A model generated the notes under the pieces. It was given only the letters and a program-made list of their open reading frames with translations, did not search any database and had not been told where the DNA came from. Position numbers and translations under genes: made by a program. Positions 26,176 to 37,115 of a DNA stretch of 64,000 nt are shown here, piece by piece (positions within the stretch are counted from its first letter, which is position 1; every line of letters starts with the position of its first letter). Source of the DNA: Hydrogenovibrio halophilus DSM 15072 (GTDB lineage Bacteria; Pseudomonadota; Gammaproteobacteria; Thiomicrospirales; Thiomicrospiraceae). The stretch is from the NCBI RefSeq assembly GCF_000384235.1, contig NZ_KB913033.1:1805164-1869163 (forward strand). Reading direction: 5' to 3'.

Positions 26176-26457
26176 GCCATGATGGTGGTTTTTACGAATG
26201 CTACTTCAAACATATCTGTTTTGCCAGTTCTGTTTTGTCAGCTTTGGGTTCACGGTTGGTTCTCATACGATTGAGCACGCTTGAACCCGAAAATGTTGCT
26301 TTGGCTGTCGGTTCCCTCCTGCGCGTGGGTGTCATCTGGCGCTGTCAAAATGGGCAAAAAAACGTTATCCTTTGATCAGATAGAAGTTGATAGCAACATA
26401 AAAATGTTTGCGGGCGTGGTGGGTTTTGGCGTCTGCATCGCAATGGAAGGAGTGGGC

Positions 26458-26958
26458 ATGCGCAGTCGATCTGAATTGGACGCCCTGGTGGCAAAAGTCG
26501 GTGCGGCTCTGGTGGCTGATGACAAAATGATTGTGACCGCCGAGTCTTGTACGGGCGGGCTGATTGCCGAGTGCCTGACGCGTGTTTCAGGCAGTCGTTC
26601 CTGGTTTGATCGGGCTTATATTACTTACAGTTATGAGTCCAAACGGGAAATGCTGGGGGTCAGAGAGACCACCATCCAGAAAAAAGGCGCGGTCTCCCGG
26701 GAGTGCGTTGAGGAAATGGTGGTTGGTGCTTTGCAACAGTCGCACGCCAAAGTGAGCGTGGCCTGCAGCGGCATTGCCGGTCCCACAGGCGGCACGCCGG
26801 ACAAGCCGGTGGGCACGGTTTGGATTGCCTGGGCGAAACAGGGGCATGACAAGGTGGAAACCCGACTGTATCACTTTGATGGCGACCGCGATCAGGTGCG
26901 CCAGGCCTGTGTGGAAGCCTCGCTGGAAGGGGTGCTGGCGCTGCTGGATTGCGACTGA
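26458..26958 (+). CDS. pncC: Nicotinamide-nucleotide amidohydrolase (CinA C-terminal family)
   Basis: Converts NMN to nicotinic acid mononucleotide in NAD recycling. The 166 residues have the signature TAESCTGGLIAECLT, then SVACSGIAGPTGGTPDKPVGTVWIA. The start at 26458 has GGAG upstream and gives the normal length; the longer reading from 26281 adds an unlikely tail. It precedes recA, as in many gammaproteobacteria. Confidence 0.92.
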   Translation: MRSRSELDALVAKVGAALVADDKMIVTAESCTGGLIAECLTRVSGSRSWFDRAYITYSYESKREMLGVRETTIQKKGAVSRECVEEMVVGALQQSHAKVSVACSGIAGPTGGTPDKPVGTVWIAWAKQGHDKVETRLYHFDGDRDQVRQACVEASLEGVLALLDCD

Positions 26959-26987
26959 CCGCCCTCCCGGAAAAAGACTTTTAAATC

Positions 26988-27012
26988 GGCGCAATTATGG
27001 GATAATTGCGCC
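26988..27012. promoter_or_regulatory. Perfect inverted repeat before recA
   Basis: GGCGCAATTAT (26988-26998), loop GGG, ATAATTGCGCC (27002-27012). The right arm contains GATAAT, a possible -10 of recA. There is no T-run, so an operator is more likely than a terminator. No E. coli-type LexA box (CTGT-N8-ACAG) was found here. Confidence 0.5.
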
Positions 27013-27108
27013 CCGAAATTATCAGTCCTGTCGTTATGCGTGTGAGCGGTCTTGTCTGAGACCGGGCACGAGGCTGGCAGGCGGAAACGGAATCAATGGT
27101 GGAAAAAC

Positions 27109-28137
27109 ATGGATGAAAACAAACGCAAAGCTCTGGACGCAGCCCTGGGTCAGATTGAAAAGCAGTTTGGCAAAGGCTCGATCATGCGTATGGGCGATGC
27201 CGGCGTGGTGCGTGACATTGCTTCGGTGTCAACCGGTTCGATAGGTCTGGACATTGCACTGGGCATTGGCGGGCTGCCACGAGGGCGCGTGGTGGAAATC
27301 TATGGCCCGGAGTCGTCCGGGAAAACCACTCTGACGTTGCATGCCATTGCCGAGATGCAGAAGCTGGGCGGCACGGCGGCGTTTGTGGACGCCGAACACG
27401 CCTTGGATCCGCAATATGCCCAAAAGCTGGGTGTGGACGTGGACAATCTGTTGGTGTCGCAGCCGGACACGGGCGAGCAGGCGCTGGAAATCACCGATTC
27501 ACTGGTGCGTTCCGGGGCCGTGGACATTGTGGTCGTGGATTCGGTGGCGGCGCTGACGCCCAAAGCCGAAATCGAAGGCGATATGGGCGACTCGCACATG
27601 GGGCTACAGGCCCGTCTGATGTCTCAGGCTCTGCGCAAACTGACCGCCAACATCAAGCGCACCAACACGCTGGTGATTTTCATCAACCAGATTCGAATGA
27701 AAATCGGGGTGATGTTCGGCAACCCGGAAACCACCACCGGTGGCAATGCGCTGAAGTTTTACGCCTCGGTGCGCCTGGACATCCGCCGTATCGGCGCGAT
27801 CAAGAAAGGCGAAGAAATTCTGGGCAACGAAACCCGGGTGAAAGTGGTCAAAAACAAGGTTTCACCGCCATTCAAACAGGTCGAGTTCGATATTCTGTAC
27901 GGACAGGGCATTTCGCGTGAAGGCGAAGTGATCGATCTGGGCGTCAAGGAAAAACTGATCGACAAGGCCGGTGCCTGGTATTCCTACAATGGCGAAAAAA
28001 TCGGCCAGGGCAAGGACAATGTGCGCCAGTTTCTGAAAGACAACCCGGAAACCTACGAAACCCTGCAGACGCAACTGATGGAAAAGCTGTTGCCCAAGCC
28101 GAAAAAAGACAAGGACGAGGCGTCTTCGGAGGCGTAA
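27109..28137 (+). CDS. recA: Recombinase RecA
   Basis: ATP-dependent strand exchange and SOS co-protease. The 342 residues contain Walker [10 protein letters not shown], the L1/L2 loops and [25 protein letters not shown] 27109 gives the normal N-terminus [13 protein letters not shown]; an upstream in-frame TTG adds 19 unlikely residues. The C-terminus is acidic and Lys-rich. recX follows with no gap. Confidence 0.98.
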   Translation: MDENKRKALDAALGQIEKQFGKGSIMRMGDAGVVRDIASVSTGSIGLDIALGIGGLPRGRVVEIYGPESSGKTTLTLHAIAEMQKLGGTAAFVDAEHALDPQYAQKLGVDVDNLLVSQPDTGEQALEITDSLVRSGAVDIVVVDSVAALTPKAEIEGDMGDSHMGLQARLMSQALRKLTANIKRTNTLVIFINQIRMKIGVMFGNPETTTGGNALKFYASVRLDIRRIGAIKKGEEILGNETRVKVVKNKVSPPFKQVEFDILYGQGISREGEVIDLGVKEKLIDKAGAWYSYNGEKIGQGKDNVRQFLKDNPETYETLQTQLMEKLLPKPKKDKDEASSEA

Positions 28138-28635
28138 TTGCTGGATTCTGATGACCAGGCAGACACCCCGGAGCTGCGCACCCAGACTCAGGAAAAGGCG
28201 GTGCAGCTGCTGGCCCGGCGTGAGCACGGGCGGCGTGAACTGAGTCGTAAGCTGATGCAGAAACTGCCGGCCCTGCAAAACTTACCAGGCCTGGTAGAAA
28301 GTGTGCTGGACCATTGCCAGCAACAGGGTTGGCAGAGCGACGAGCGTTTTGTCGAAGCGGCAGTGCGTGAGCAGATGCAACGGCATCAGGGGCCGTTCAA
28401 GATCCGTCACTGGTTGCGCCAGCGTTGCGACCGGGACGACCTGATCGATGCGTATCTGACTTACGACAACGAGGTCTGGGTGGCGATCGCACAGGAAGCG
28501 CTGGCGAAAAAGTTCGGCGAGGATTTTGCCGACTTGACCGGGGATCGCAAGCAACAGCAGCGGGCCCAGCGGTTTTTGCATTCGCGCGGCTTTGAGGGCG
28601 ACCAGATTCGCCGCGCAATGAACACGGATTTTTAA
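28138..28635 (+). CDS. recX: RecA regulator RecX
   Basis: Small helical protein that limits RecA filament growth. 165 residues of three-helix repeats (VQLLARREHGRRELSRKLM; the terminal ALAKKFGED, FLHSRGFEGDQIRRAMN). The start is TTG immediately after the recA stop, with GGAGG inside the recA end, so the pair is translationally coupled. An exact palindrome is inserted in a loop, read LPGLVE. Confidence 0.92.
   Translation: MLDSDDQADTPELRTQTQEKAVQLLARREHGRRELSRKLMQKLPALQNLPGLVESVLDHCQQQGWQSDERFVEAAVREQMQRHQGPFKIRHWLRQRCDRDDLIDAYLTYDNEVWVAIAQEALAKKFGEDFADLTGDRKQQQRAQRFLHSRGFEGDQIRRAMNTDF
28284..28295. repeat. Iterated palindrome, copy 6
   Basis: Exact 12-mer within recX, extended to TACCAGGCCTGGTA. 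Confidence 0.95.
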
Positions 28636-28665
28636 AATTTAAAACTTAGAGACGGACGTTAGATC

Positions 28666-31260
28666 ATGACCAGCGCAGAACTGAGAAAGGCGTTTTTGGA
28701 CTTTTTTGCCGAGCGTGGCCACGAAGTGGTGCATTCGAGCCCGGTGGTCCCGGCCAATGACCCGACATTGCTTTTTACCAACGCCGGAATGGTGCCGTTC
28801 AAGGAAACCTTTCTGGGGCAGGAAAAACGTCCGTATCAGCGGGCGACCAGTGTGCAGCGCTGCATTCGTGCCGGTGGCAAGCACAACGATCTGGAAAACG
28901 TCGGTTACACCGCACGCCACCATACCTTCTTTGAAATGCTGGGCAATTTCAGCTTTGGCGATTACTTCAAGCGCGAAGCCATCCAATACGGCTGGGAATT
29001 TCTGACCAAAACGCTGGGTCTGCCCGAAGACAAGCTTTGGGTGACGGTGTTTGAGGAAGACGCCGATGCGGAAAAAATCTGGCTGGAAGAAATGGGCGTC
29101 AGCCCGGAGCGCTTTTCTCGCTGTGGTGCCAAGGACAATTTCTGGTCCATGGGCGAAACCGGTCCCTGCGGTCCCTGTTCCGAGATTTTTTACGATCACG
29201 GCCCGGATGTGGCCGGTGGCCCCCCAGGTACGCCCGATGAAGACGGCGATCGTTACATTGAGATCTGGAATCTGGTGTTCATGCAGTTTGATCGCGCCAG
29301 CGACGGCACTCTGACGCCATTGCCGAAACCGTCTGTGGACACCGGCATGGGGCTGGAGCGCCTGGCGGCGGTGATGCAGCACCAGCACAACAATTACGAT
29401 ATCGATCTGTTCAAAGCCATTGTCGCCAAAGCGGGCGAACTGACGGGCGAAAAAGACCTGTCGCATGCCTCGCTGCGCGTGATTGCCGACCACATCCGTT
29501 CCTGCGCCTTTATGATTGTGGACGGCGTCTTGCCGTCCAACGAAGGCCGTGGCTATGTGCTGCGCCGGATCATTCGCCGTGCGATTCGTCACGGCTACAA
29601 GCTGGGGCAGGAGTCACCATTTTTTCACAAGCTGGTGCCGGTGCTGGTCGAACAGATGGGCGAAGCCTATCCCGAATTGACCGAGGCCGCGGACAAGGCG
29701 ACCAAGGCATTGGCGCAGGAAGAAAACCGGTTTGCGGAAACGCTGGATCACGGCATGAAAATTCTGGAAGCCGACATTGCCGAATTGTCCGGCAAGACGA
29801 TTTCCGGGCAAACCGCTTTCAAGCTTTACGACACCTACGGGTTTCCGCTGGATTTGACCGCCGATGTGGCGCGTGAACGCGGTTTGAGCGTGGATGAGGC
29901 CGGGTTCGAAGCGGCCATGGCCGAACAGCGTGCCCGGGCGCGCGAAGCCAGTCAGTTTTCCGCTCAGGGCAGTGTGTCGGTGGATTTTGATGAACCGACG
30001 GCGTTTGTGGGTTACCACGCCGATCAGGCCGATGCCGAAATCCGCGCCTTGTTTGTGGACGGTCAGCCAGTGGATGCGTTGGAGGAAGGGCAGGAAGGCA
30101 TTGTGGTGCTGGACCGCACACCCTTCTACGCCGAGTCCGGCGGCCAGGTCGGCGATTGCGGCAGCCTGACCGAAGGCATGCACAGTTTTCATGTGAATCA
30201 GTGTTACAAACAGGGGCAGACTTGGCTGCACATTGGCCAGGCCACAGCCGGTCAGTTGCGCGTGGGTCAGCCCGTGCAGGCACGCATCGACGTGGAGGCG
30301 CGGCGCGCCAGCGAGCGCAATCACTCGGCCACGCATCTGTTGCACGCCTCTCTCAGAAGCATTCTGGGCACGCACGTGGCGCAGAAAGGTTCGCTGGTCG
30401 CGCCGGACCGCCTGCGTTTTGACTTTTCGCACCCGGAGCCGATTGCGCCCCAGCAGTTGCTGGAAATTGAAAAACGGGTCAACGATCACATCATGCACAA
30501 CCGTCAGGTTGAAACCGAAGAAATGGACATCGAAGCCGCCAAAGCCAAAGGCGCGATGGCGCTGTTCGGCGAAAAGTACGGCGATGTGGTGCGTGTGGTC
30601 GACATGGGCGAGTTTTCGATTGAGCTTTGTGGCGGCACCCATGTGTGTGCCACCGGGGAAATCGGGCCTTTCCGCATTGTCGGCGAAACGGGCATCGCCT
30701 CGGGTGTGCGTCGGATTGAGGCGGTCACCGGTCAGGCGGCCTGGGACGCCATTTATCGGGCCGACGAGACTCTGCTGGCCACCGCACAGCGGTTGAAAAC
30801 CGACCCGGATCAGCTGGTGGCCAAGGCCGATCAGTTGGTGGCGGAGCAGAAAGAACTGGAAAAACAGCTCAAGCAGCTTCAAGGCAAGCTGGCGTCCAGT
30901 CAGGGGGACGACCTGGCCAGCCAGGCGGTCGAGCTGGATGGGATCAAGGTGCTGGCGGCGCAGCTGGAAGGCGCGGGCACCAATACCTTGCGTGAGACAC
31001 TGGACAAGCTCAAGGATAAACTGGCTCCGGCGGCGGTGGTTCTGGCAGCGGTCAAGGGCGAAAAAGTCACGCTGGTGGCCGGGGTCAGCAAGGAAGCGAC
31101 CGACCGGGTTCAGGCCGGGCCTCTGGTCAATCATGTGGCGCAGCAGGTGGGCGGCAAAGGCGGCGGTCGTCCGGACATGGCTCAGGCGGGTGGCAAGGAT
31201 CCTTCGGGGTTGCCTCAAGCACTGGCGTCCGTGGCCGACTGGGTGAAAACACAGTTGTAA
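28666..31260 (+). CDS. alaS: Alanine--tRNA ligase
   Basis: Class II synthetase that charges tRNA-Ala and clears mischarged Ser/Gly. The 864 residues start [19 protein letters not shown]. Class II motif 2 lies around [13 protein letters not shown] and motif 3 around [12 protein letters not shown]. The editing domain zinc site is HSATHLLH with CGGTHV. The C-terminal oligomerisation part ends [12 protein letters not shown]. Length is normal. Weak ribosome site. The order recA-recX-alaS-lysC is typical of gammaproteobacteria. Confidence 0.97.
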   Translation: MTSAELRKAFLDFFAERGHEVVHSSPVVPANDPTLLFTNAGMVPFKETFLGQEKRPYQRATSVQRCIRAGGKHNDLENVGYTARHHTFFEMLGNFSFGDYFKREAIQYGWEFLTKTLGLPEDKLWVTVFEEDADAEKIWLEEMGVSPERFSRCGAKDNFWSMGETGPCGPCSEIFYDHGPDVAGGPPGTPDEDGDRYIEIWNLVFMQFDRASDGTLTPLPKPSVDTGMGLERLAAVMQHQHNNYDIDLFKAIVAKAGELTGEKDLSHASLRVIADHIRSCAFMIVDGVLPSNEGRGYVLRRIIRRAIRHGYKLGQESPFFHKLVPVLVEQMGEAYPELTEAADKATKALAQEENRFAETLDHGMKILEADIAELSGKTISGQTAFKLYDTYGFPLDLTADVARERGLSVDEAGFEAAMAEQRARAREASQFSAQGSVSVDFDEPTAFVGYHADQADAEIRALFVDGQPVDALEEGQEGIVVLDRTPFYAESGGQVGDCGSLTEGMHSFHVNQCYKQGQTWLHIGQATAGQLRVGQPVQARIDVEARRASERNHSATHLLHASLRSILGTHVAQKGSLVAPDRLRFDFSHPEPIAPQQLLEIEKRVNDHIMHNRQVETEEMDIEAAKAKGAMALFGEKYGDVVRVVDMGEFSIELCGGTHVCATGEIGPFRIVGETGIASGVRRIEAVTGQAAWDAIYRADETLLATAQRLKTDPDQLVAKADQLVAEQKELEKQLKQLQGKLASSQGDDLASQAVELDGIKVLAAQLEGAGTNTLRETLDKLKDKLAPAAVVLAAVKGEKVTLVAGVSKEATDRVQAGPLVNHVAQQVGGKGGGRPDMAQAGGKDPSGLPQALASVADWVKTQL

Positions 31261-31274
31261 TGAAACCACTCCGG

Positions 31275-31307
31275 CCCCGGCACTTGGAGCGGGTGCCGGG
31301 GTTTTTT
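31275..31307 (+). terminator. Intrinsic terminator after alaS
   Basis: CCCCGGCAC (31275-31283) pairs with GTGCCGGGG (31293-31301), followed by TTTTTT. Confidence 0.92.
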
Positions 31308-31330
31308 GTGTCTGAAAGGAAGAAACACAG

Positions 31331-32557
31331 ATGGCGCTGATTGTTCAAAAATATGGCGGCACCTCGGTTGGCAGCATCGAGCGCATTCAGAAGGTGGCGG
31401 AAAAAGTCCGCCGTGCGGTGTCCAGCGGAGATCAGGTGGTGGTGACGGTTTCGGCTATGAGCGGGGAGACCAATCGTCTGACCGCCATGGCGCAGGAAAT
31501 CCAGTCCAGTCCCAACCGTCGGGAAATGGACGTGTTGCTGACCACCGGCGAACAGGTCACCATTGCTCTGTTGGCCATGGCTCTGGAGTCGCAGGGTCAG
31601 CCAGCGGTGTCGTATACGGGCTGGCAGGTGCCGATTCACACTAATGATGTGCATGCCAAGGCCCGGATTGAATCGATTGAAGCCGACAAGATTCACTGGC
31701 AGTTGGGACAGGGCAAAGTGGTGGTCATCGCCGGGTTTCAGGGGGTCACCGATCAGGGCGACATTTCCACTCTGGGCCGCGGCGGTTCAGACACCACGGC
31801 GGTGGCGCTGGCGGCGGCATTGAATGCTGATGAATGTCAGATTTACACCGATGTGGACGGCGTGTACACCACCGATCCACGCGTGGTGCCCGAAGCCAGA
31901 CGCCTGGAAACGATCACTTACGACGAAATGCTGGAGCTGGCGAGTCTGGGAGCCAAGGTGCTCCAGATCCGTTCGGTGGAGTTTGCCAGTAAGTACCATG
32001 TCCCTTTGCGTGTTTTGTCTTCGATGCAGGAAGGCGGTGGGACTTTGTTAATCAGCGAAGAAGAATTTGAGGAACGGGCCATGGAAAAACCCTTGATATC
32101 GGGCATTGCGTTCAGTCGGGACGAGGCCAAACTGATGGTGCTGGGTGTGCCGGACGAACCGGGCATCGCGTACCAGTTGCTGGGGCCTGTGTCGGACGCC
32201 AACATTGAAATCGACATGATCATCCAGAACCAGAGTGTGGACGGCACCACGGATTTTACCTTTACCGTGACCCGAAACGATCTGGCTCAGGCCAAGGCGC
32301 TGATGGAAGCGACGGCCAAGCGATTGAATGCACGGCAGGTGCTCAGTGATGACAGCATTGCCAAACTGTCCATGGTCGGGATCGGGATGAAATCCCATTC
32401 CGGCATTGCCAGTACCATGTTCAAAACACTGGCCGATCATGAGATCAATATTCAAATGATCGGCACCACCGAAATCAAAATTTCGGTGGTGATAGACGAG
32501 GGCCGGCTGGACGAAGCCGTTCGGGCGTTGCACAGTGCGTTTGAACTTGATCAGTAG
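31331..32557 (+). CDS. lysC: Aspartate kinase
   Basis: First step of Lys/Thr/Met/diaminopimelate synthesis. 408 residues: the kinase domain has LIVQKYGGTSVGSIERI and GRGGSDTTAVALAAAL, then two ACT domains (LMVLGVPDEPGIAYQLLGP; KLSMVGIGMKSHSGIASTMF). This is the monofunctional, lysine/threonine-inhibited type. Good ribosome site (AAGGAAG). No csrA follows, although alaS-lysC-csrA is common in related genomes. Confidence 0.96.
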   Translation: MALIVQKYGGTSVGSIERIQKVAEKVRRAVSSGDQVVVTVSAMSGETNRLTAMAQEIQSSPNRREMDVLLTTGEQVTIALLAMALESQGQPAVSYTGWQVPIHTNDVHAKARIESIEADKIHWQLGQGKVVVIAGFQGVTDQGDISTLGRGGSDTTAVALAAALNADECQIYTDVDGVYTTDPRVVPEARRLETITYDEMLELASLGAKVLQIRSVEFASKYHVPLRVLSSMQEGGGTLLISEEEFEERAMEKPLISGIAFSRDEAKLMVLGVPDEPGIAYQLLGPVSDANIEIDMIIQNQSVDGTTDFTFTVTRNDLAQAKALMEATAKRLNARQVLSDDSIAKLSMVGIGMKSHSGIASTMFKTLADHEINIQMIGTTEIKISVVIDEGRLDEAVRALHSAFELDQ

Positions 32558-32577
32558 AGGCTCCGTTGTCCGAATTT

Positions 32578-32606
32578 TTGTCAAAGACCCTGTTGCAGGG
32601 TATACT
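32578..32606 (+). promoter_or_regulatory. Sigma-70 promoter of thrS operon
   Basis: TTGTCA at 32578 and TATACT at 32601 with a 17-bp spacer. ACCCTGTTGCAGGGT, a small dyad, sits in the spacer. Confidence 0.8.
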
Positions 32607-32647
32607 ATCGCGTCTTTTCAGACCCCAAACATTAAATGAGTTGTGCT

Positions 32648-34573
32648 ATGCCTAACATCACCTTACCGGATGCGTCCGTCAAATCCTATTCCGAGCCAGT
32701 GACCGTCGAGCAGGTTGCCCAGGACATTGGGGCAGGCCTGGCAAAAGCGACGTTGGCCGGTCGCGTCAATGGGCAACTGGTCGATGCCTGTGACCGGATT
32801 GAGCAGGATGCGTCGGTGGAAATGGTGACGCTCAAGGACGAGGATGGCTTGCACATCATGCGCCATTCCTGTGCGCACTTGTTGGGCCATGCGCTCAAGC
32901 AGCTGTATCCGCAGGCACAGATGGCCATCGGCCCGGTGATTGACAATGGCTTTTATTACGACATCGATCTGGACGAGAAGATCACCCCGGAAGACTTGGG
33001 TGTCATCCAGAAGCGCATGAAAGAACTGGCCAAAACCAAGTACCCGGTCATCAAAAAAATGACCCCGCGTGCCGAAGCACTGGCGATTTTTCGCGAGCGC
33101 GGCGAAGACTACAAAATCGAATTGATCGAAGACCTGCCGGATGAAACCGAGTTTGGCCTGTATCATCACGAAGAGTATATTGATATGTGTCGTGGGCCGC
33201 ATGTGCCGAACATGGGCTTTATCAAGGCCTTCGCCCTGACCCATGTGGCCGGGGCCTATTGGCGCGGTGACTCGGACAACAAAATGCTGCAGCGCATTTA
33301 CGGGGTAGCCTTTGCCGACAAGCAGGCGCTGAAAGAGTATCAGCGGATGATGGAAGAGGCGGAAAAGCGCGATCATCGCAAGCTGGGCAAGCAACTGGAT
33401 TTGTTTCATGTCGACGAACTGGCACCGGGCATGGCCTTCTGGCATCCCAAAGGCAGCACTCTGTACCGCGTGGTGGAAGATTACATGCGTCAGCAGTTGC
33501 GCCTGAACGGGTATGAAGAAATTCGTACACCGCTGATCATGGACCGTTCGCTCTGGGAAAAATCCGGGCATTGGGACAAATTTCAGGACAATATGTTCAC
33601 CACTGAGACCGAAAACCGCGATTACGCGGTCAAGCCGATGAACTGTCCCGGCCACATTCAGGTCTATAACCGTCATCTGAGCAGTTATCGGGACTTGCCG
33701 ATCCGTCTGGCCGAGTTCGGTCTGGTGCACCGCAACGAACCTTCCGGGACACTGCACGGTCTGATGCGGGTGCGCTCCTTTACTCAGGATGACGCCCATA
33801 TTTTCTGTACCCCGGAGCAGATCGAACAGGAAGTTCAGGACTGCATCAACCTGGTGTTTGAAACCTATCAGGATTTCGGCTTTGACAAGATCGAAGTCAA
33901 ATTCTCCACCCGCCCGGAAAAACGGGTGGGAGACGACGCGGTCTGGGATCAGTCCGAGGCCGCGCTGGAAGCGACATTGAAAAATGCCGGGCTGGATTAC
34001 ACGCTTCAGTCGGGGGAAGGCGCGTTTTATGGCCCCAAAATCGAATTTCAGCTGAAAGACTGCATCGGTCGTGTCTGGCAGTGCGGCACCATTCAGCTGG
34101 ACTTTTCCATGACTCAGGCCGAGCGTCTGAATGCGGTCTATGTGGGCGCAGACAACGAAAAGCATCATCCGGTGATGATTCACCGCGCGATCCTGGGCTC
34201 ACTGGAGCGGTTCGTCGGCATTTTGATCGAACACTATGAAGGCAAGTTCCCGACCTGGCTGGCACCGGTGCAACTGGTGCTGGCCTCCATTTCCGATGTG
34301 CACAACGAATATGTCACCCGGTTTGCCAAAAAATTGCAAAAACATGGATTTAGAGTGGAAACGGACTTGAGAAATGAGAAGGTTGGGTTTAAAATCCGCG
34401 AACACACTTTGAATCGCGTGCCCTATATTCTGGTCGTGGGTGACAAAGAGATGGAAAATGACACCATCAATGTCCGCGCCAGAGGCGGGGAAAACCTGGG
34501 CAGTATGGCGTTTGACGAGCTGCTGGACATGCTCGACAACGACATTGCCCGACTGGGACGCGCCAGTGAATGA
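32648..34573 (+). CDS. thrS: Threonine--tRNA ligase
   Basis: Class II synthetase. About 641 residues: TGS domain ([13 protein letters not shown]), editing domain with [14 protein letters not shown] (zinc/editing His), catalytic core with [10 protein letters not shown] (zinc Cys) and [20 protein letters not shown], and anticodon-binding tail. ATG 32648 gives the usual MPNITLP start; ATG 32636 adds four residues and neither has a clear ribosome site. First gene of the thrS-infC-rpmI-rplT transcript. Confidence 0.96.
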   Translation: MPNITLPDASVKSYSEPVTVEQVAQDIGAGLAKATLAGRVNGQLVDACDRIEQDASVEMVTLKDEDGLHIMRHSCAHLLGHALKQLYPQAQMAIGPVIDNGFYYDIDLDEKITPEDLGVIQKRMKELAKTKYPVIKKMTPRAEALAIFRERGEDYKIELIEDLPDETEFGLYHHEEYIDMCRGPHVPNMGFIKAFALTHVAGAYWRGDSDNKMLQRIYGVAFADKQALKEYQRMMEEAEKRDHRKLGKQLDLFHVDELAPGMAFWHPKGSTLYRVVEDYMRQQLRLNGYEEIRTPLIMDRSLWEKSGHWDKFQDNMFTTETENRDYAVKPMNCPGHIQVYNRHLSSYRDLPIRLAEFGLVHRNEPSGTLHGLMRVRSFTQDDAHIFCTPEQIEQEVQDCINLVFETYQDFGFDKIEVKFSTRPEKRVGDDAVWDQSEAALEATLKNAGLDYTLQSGEGAFYGPKIEFQLKDCIGRVWQCGTIQLDFSMTQAERLNAVYVGADNEKHHPVMIHRAILGSLERFVGILIEHYEGKFPTWLAPVQLVLASISDVHNEYVTRFAKKLQKHGFRVETDLRNEKVGFKIREHTLNRVPYILVVGDKEMENDTINVRARGGENLGSMAFDELLDMLDNDIARLGRASE

Positions 34574-34597
34574 TTTGTAAACAGGAGGAGAGACGCT

Positions 34598-35149
34598 ATC
34601 GCAGTTAGAAGAGGTCGTGGCCGACCACAAAAACCAGAAGCCCCGAAAGACAATGTCAACGATCGTATTCGAGCCAAAGAAGTTCGGCTGATTGCGGCGG
34701 ATGGCGAGCAGGTCGGTGTGGTACCGATCGAAGAAGCCTTGGAAGCCGCACGCGATGCGGAACTGGACCTGGTTGAGATTTCTGCAAAAACCAATCCACC
34801 TGTTTGCCGTATCATGGATTATGGTAAGCACCTGTACCAGCAGCAGAAGAAAAAGCACGAAGCCAAGAAAAAACAAAAGCAAGTACAGGTTAAGGAAGTC
34901 AAATTTCGCCCTGGAACCGAAGAAGGGGACTATCAGGTCAAGTTGAAAAAACTGATCAAGTTTCTGGAAAACGGGGACCGTACCAAGGTCACCATCTGGT
35001 TCCGAGGCCGTGAAATTACCCATAAAGAATTGGGTATGAAGGTACTGGAACGCGTGCGCGAAGATCTAGCGGATCTGGCGGTCGTGGAACAGATGCCGAA
35101 AATGGAAGGTCGTGCCATGCAAATGATGATGGCACCGATCAAGCGCTGA
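34598..35149 (+). CDS. infC: Translation initiation factor IF-3, AUC start
   Basis: Binds the 30S subunit and rejects non-standard start codons. The homology begins right after ATC at 34598 ([28 protein letters not shown]...), preceded by AGGAGGAG at a 7-bp spacing. No ATG, GTG or TTG is in frame before it: the frame is closed by TGA at 34571. The first internal ATG, at 34718, would delete about 40 conserved residues. So the gene starts at AUC, giving 183 residues, the right length. Rare infC starts (AUU, AUC) let IF-3 repress its own translation. Confidence 0.93.
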   Translation: MAVRRGRGRPQKPEAPKDNVNDRIRAKEVRLIAADGEQVGVVPIEEALEAARDAELDLVEISAKTNPPVCRIMDYGKHLYQQQKKKHEAKKKQKQVQVKEVKFRPGTEEGDYQVKLKKLIKFLENGDRTKVTIWFRGREITHKELGMKVLERVREDLADLAVVEQMPKMEGRAMQMMMAPIKR

Positions 35150-35243
35150 TGGGCGCTGATTGCCTTTCTTGAACGATGACAATAACTGGGGGTTCGGCTT
35201 GGCCGTCCTACCGGTGCAGCTCTTCAGTGCTGTGGATTGTCGA

Positions 35244-35268
35244 GTGCAGGCCTTGTCTGCACCTTTTT
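35244..35268 (+). terminator. Hairpin and T-run in the infC-rpmI leader
   Basis: GTGCAG (35244-35249) pairs with CTGCAC (35257-35262), followed by C and TTTTT. It lies between infC and rpmI, so it may be a partial terminator or attenuator, perhaps linked to L20 autoregulation. A second hairpin (CCTGTC / GACGGG) follows before the rpmI ribosome site. Confidence 0.6.
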
Positions 35269-35322
35269 AAACTGATGGCCTGTCTGGTCTGAAGCGGACG
35301 GGTCCTAGATGGAGTTTTAGCC

Positions 35323-35520
35323 ATGCCTAAAATGAAAACCAATAAAAGCGCGCAGAAGCGTTTTAAAAAGACCGGTTCCGGTCGCTACAAGTGCAAGAAT
35401 GCTAACTTGCGCCACATCCTCACCAAGAAGTCGACCAAGCGTAAGCGTCAGCTACGTGCGCCCAGCATGATCCATGATCGTGATGTGGCAATGGTTCGTC
35501 GCATGCTGCCCTACGCATAA
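35323..35520 (+). CDS. rpmI: Ribosomal protein bL35
   Basis: 65 residues: [19 protein letters not shown], then the basic [14 protein letters not shown] stretch. GGAG ribosome site. Normal length. Confidence 0.97.
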   Translation: MPKMKTNKSAQKRFKKTGSGRYKCKNANLRHILTKKSTKRKRQLRAPSMIHDRDVAMVRRMLPYA

Positions 35521-35531
35521 GGAGAAGGATA

Positions 35532-35888
35532 ATGGCAAGAGTAAAACGAGGCGTGGTTGCACGCAAACGACACAACAAAGTTCTTAAACAGGCCAAAGGC
35601 TATTACGGCGCACGTCGCAAAGTCTTTCGTGTTGCCAAGCAGGCGGTGATCAAAGCGGGTCAGTACGCATACCGTGACCGTCGCCAGAAAAAACGTCAAT
35701 TCCGTCGGTTGTGGATTGCGCGGATCAATGCCGCGTCACGCGCCAATGGCATGACGTACAGCCGCTTTATTTCCGGCCTGAACAAAGCCGGTATTGAAGT
35801 GGATCGCAAGGTTCTGTCAGACATCGCCATTCACGATGCTCCGGCATTTTCAGCCATTGTGGAAAAAGCCAAAGCGGCTTTGGCCTGA
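35532..35888 (+). CDS. rplT: Ribosomal protein bL20
   Basis: 118 residues with the long basic N-terminal helix ([17 protein letters not shown]) and the conserved [28 protein letters not shown] before the start. L20 often represses rpmI-rplT by binding the leader RNA. Confidence 0.97.
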   Translation: MARVKRGVVARKRHNKVLKQAKGYYGARRKVFRVAKQAVIKAGQYAYRDRRQKKRQFRRLWIARINAASRANGMTYSRFISGLNKAGIEVDRKVLSDIAIHDAPAFSAIVEKAKAALA

Positions 35889-35933
35889 TTGCTGAACTCT
35901 GACGCACGATTGTGCTCAGTGTAAGCTTTGTTA

Positions 35934-35959
35934 GAAAAACCGCCTTAGTGCGGTTTTTC
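35934..35959 (+). terminator. Intrinsic terminator after rplT
   Basis: GAAAAACCGC / GCGGTTTTTC arms with a 6-nt loop; the right arm ends in a T-run. It separates rplT from pheS, so pheST has its own promoter or reads through. Two further small hairpins (GGCCTT-TTC-AAGGCC near 36025 and TCCCG...CGGGA near 36063) lie in the pheS leader. Confidence 0.9.
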
Positions 35960-36044
35960 TGATTTAGAGTCAATGAAATTTTCAACAAAAGACGCAGTCT
36001 TTTAAAAAGTCCGATTAGATCACAGGCCTTTTCAAGGCCGGTGA

Positions 36045-37097
<1,053 letters not shown>

Positions 37098-37115
37098 GCA
37101 GATGAGTGGTAACCA

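Noticed and set aside
34718-35149. infC starting at the internal ATG
   Set aside because: It would remove about 40 conserved residues; homology and ribosome site support ATC at 34598.
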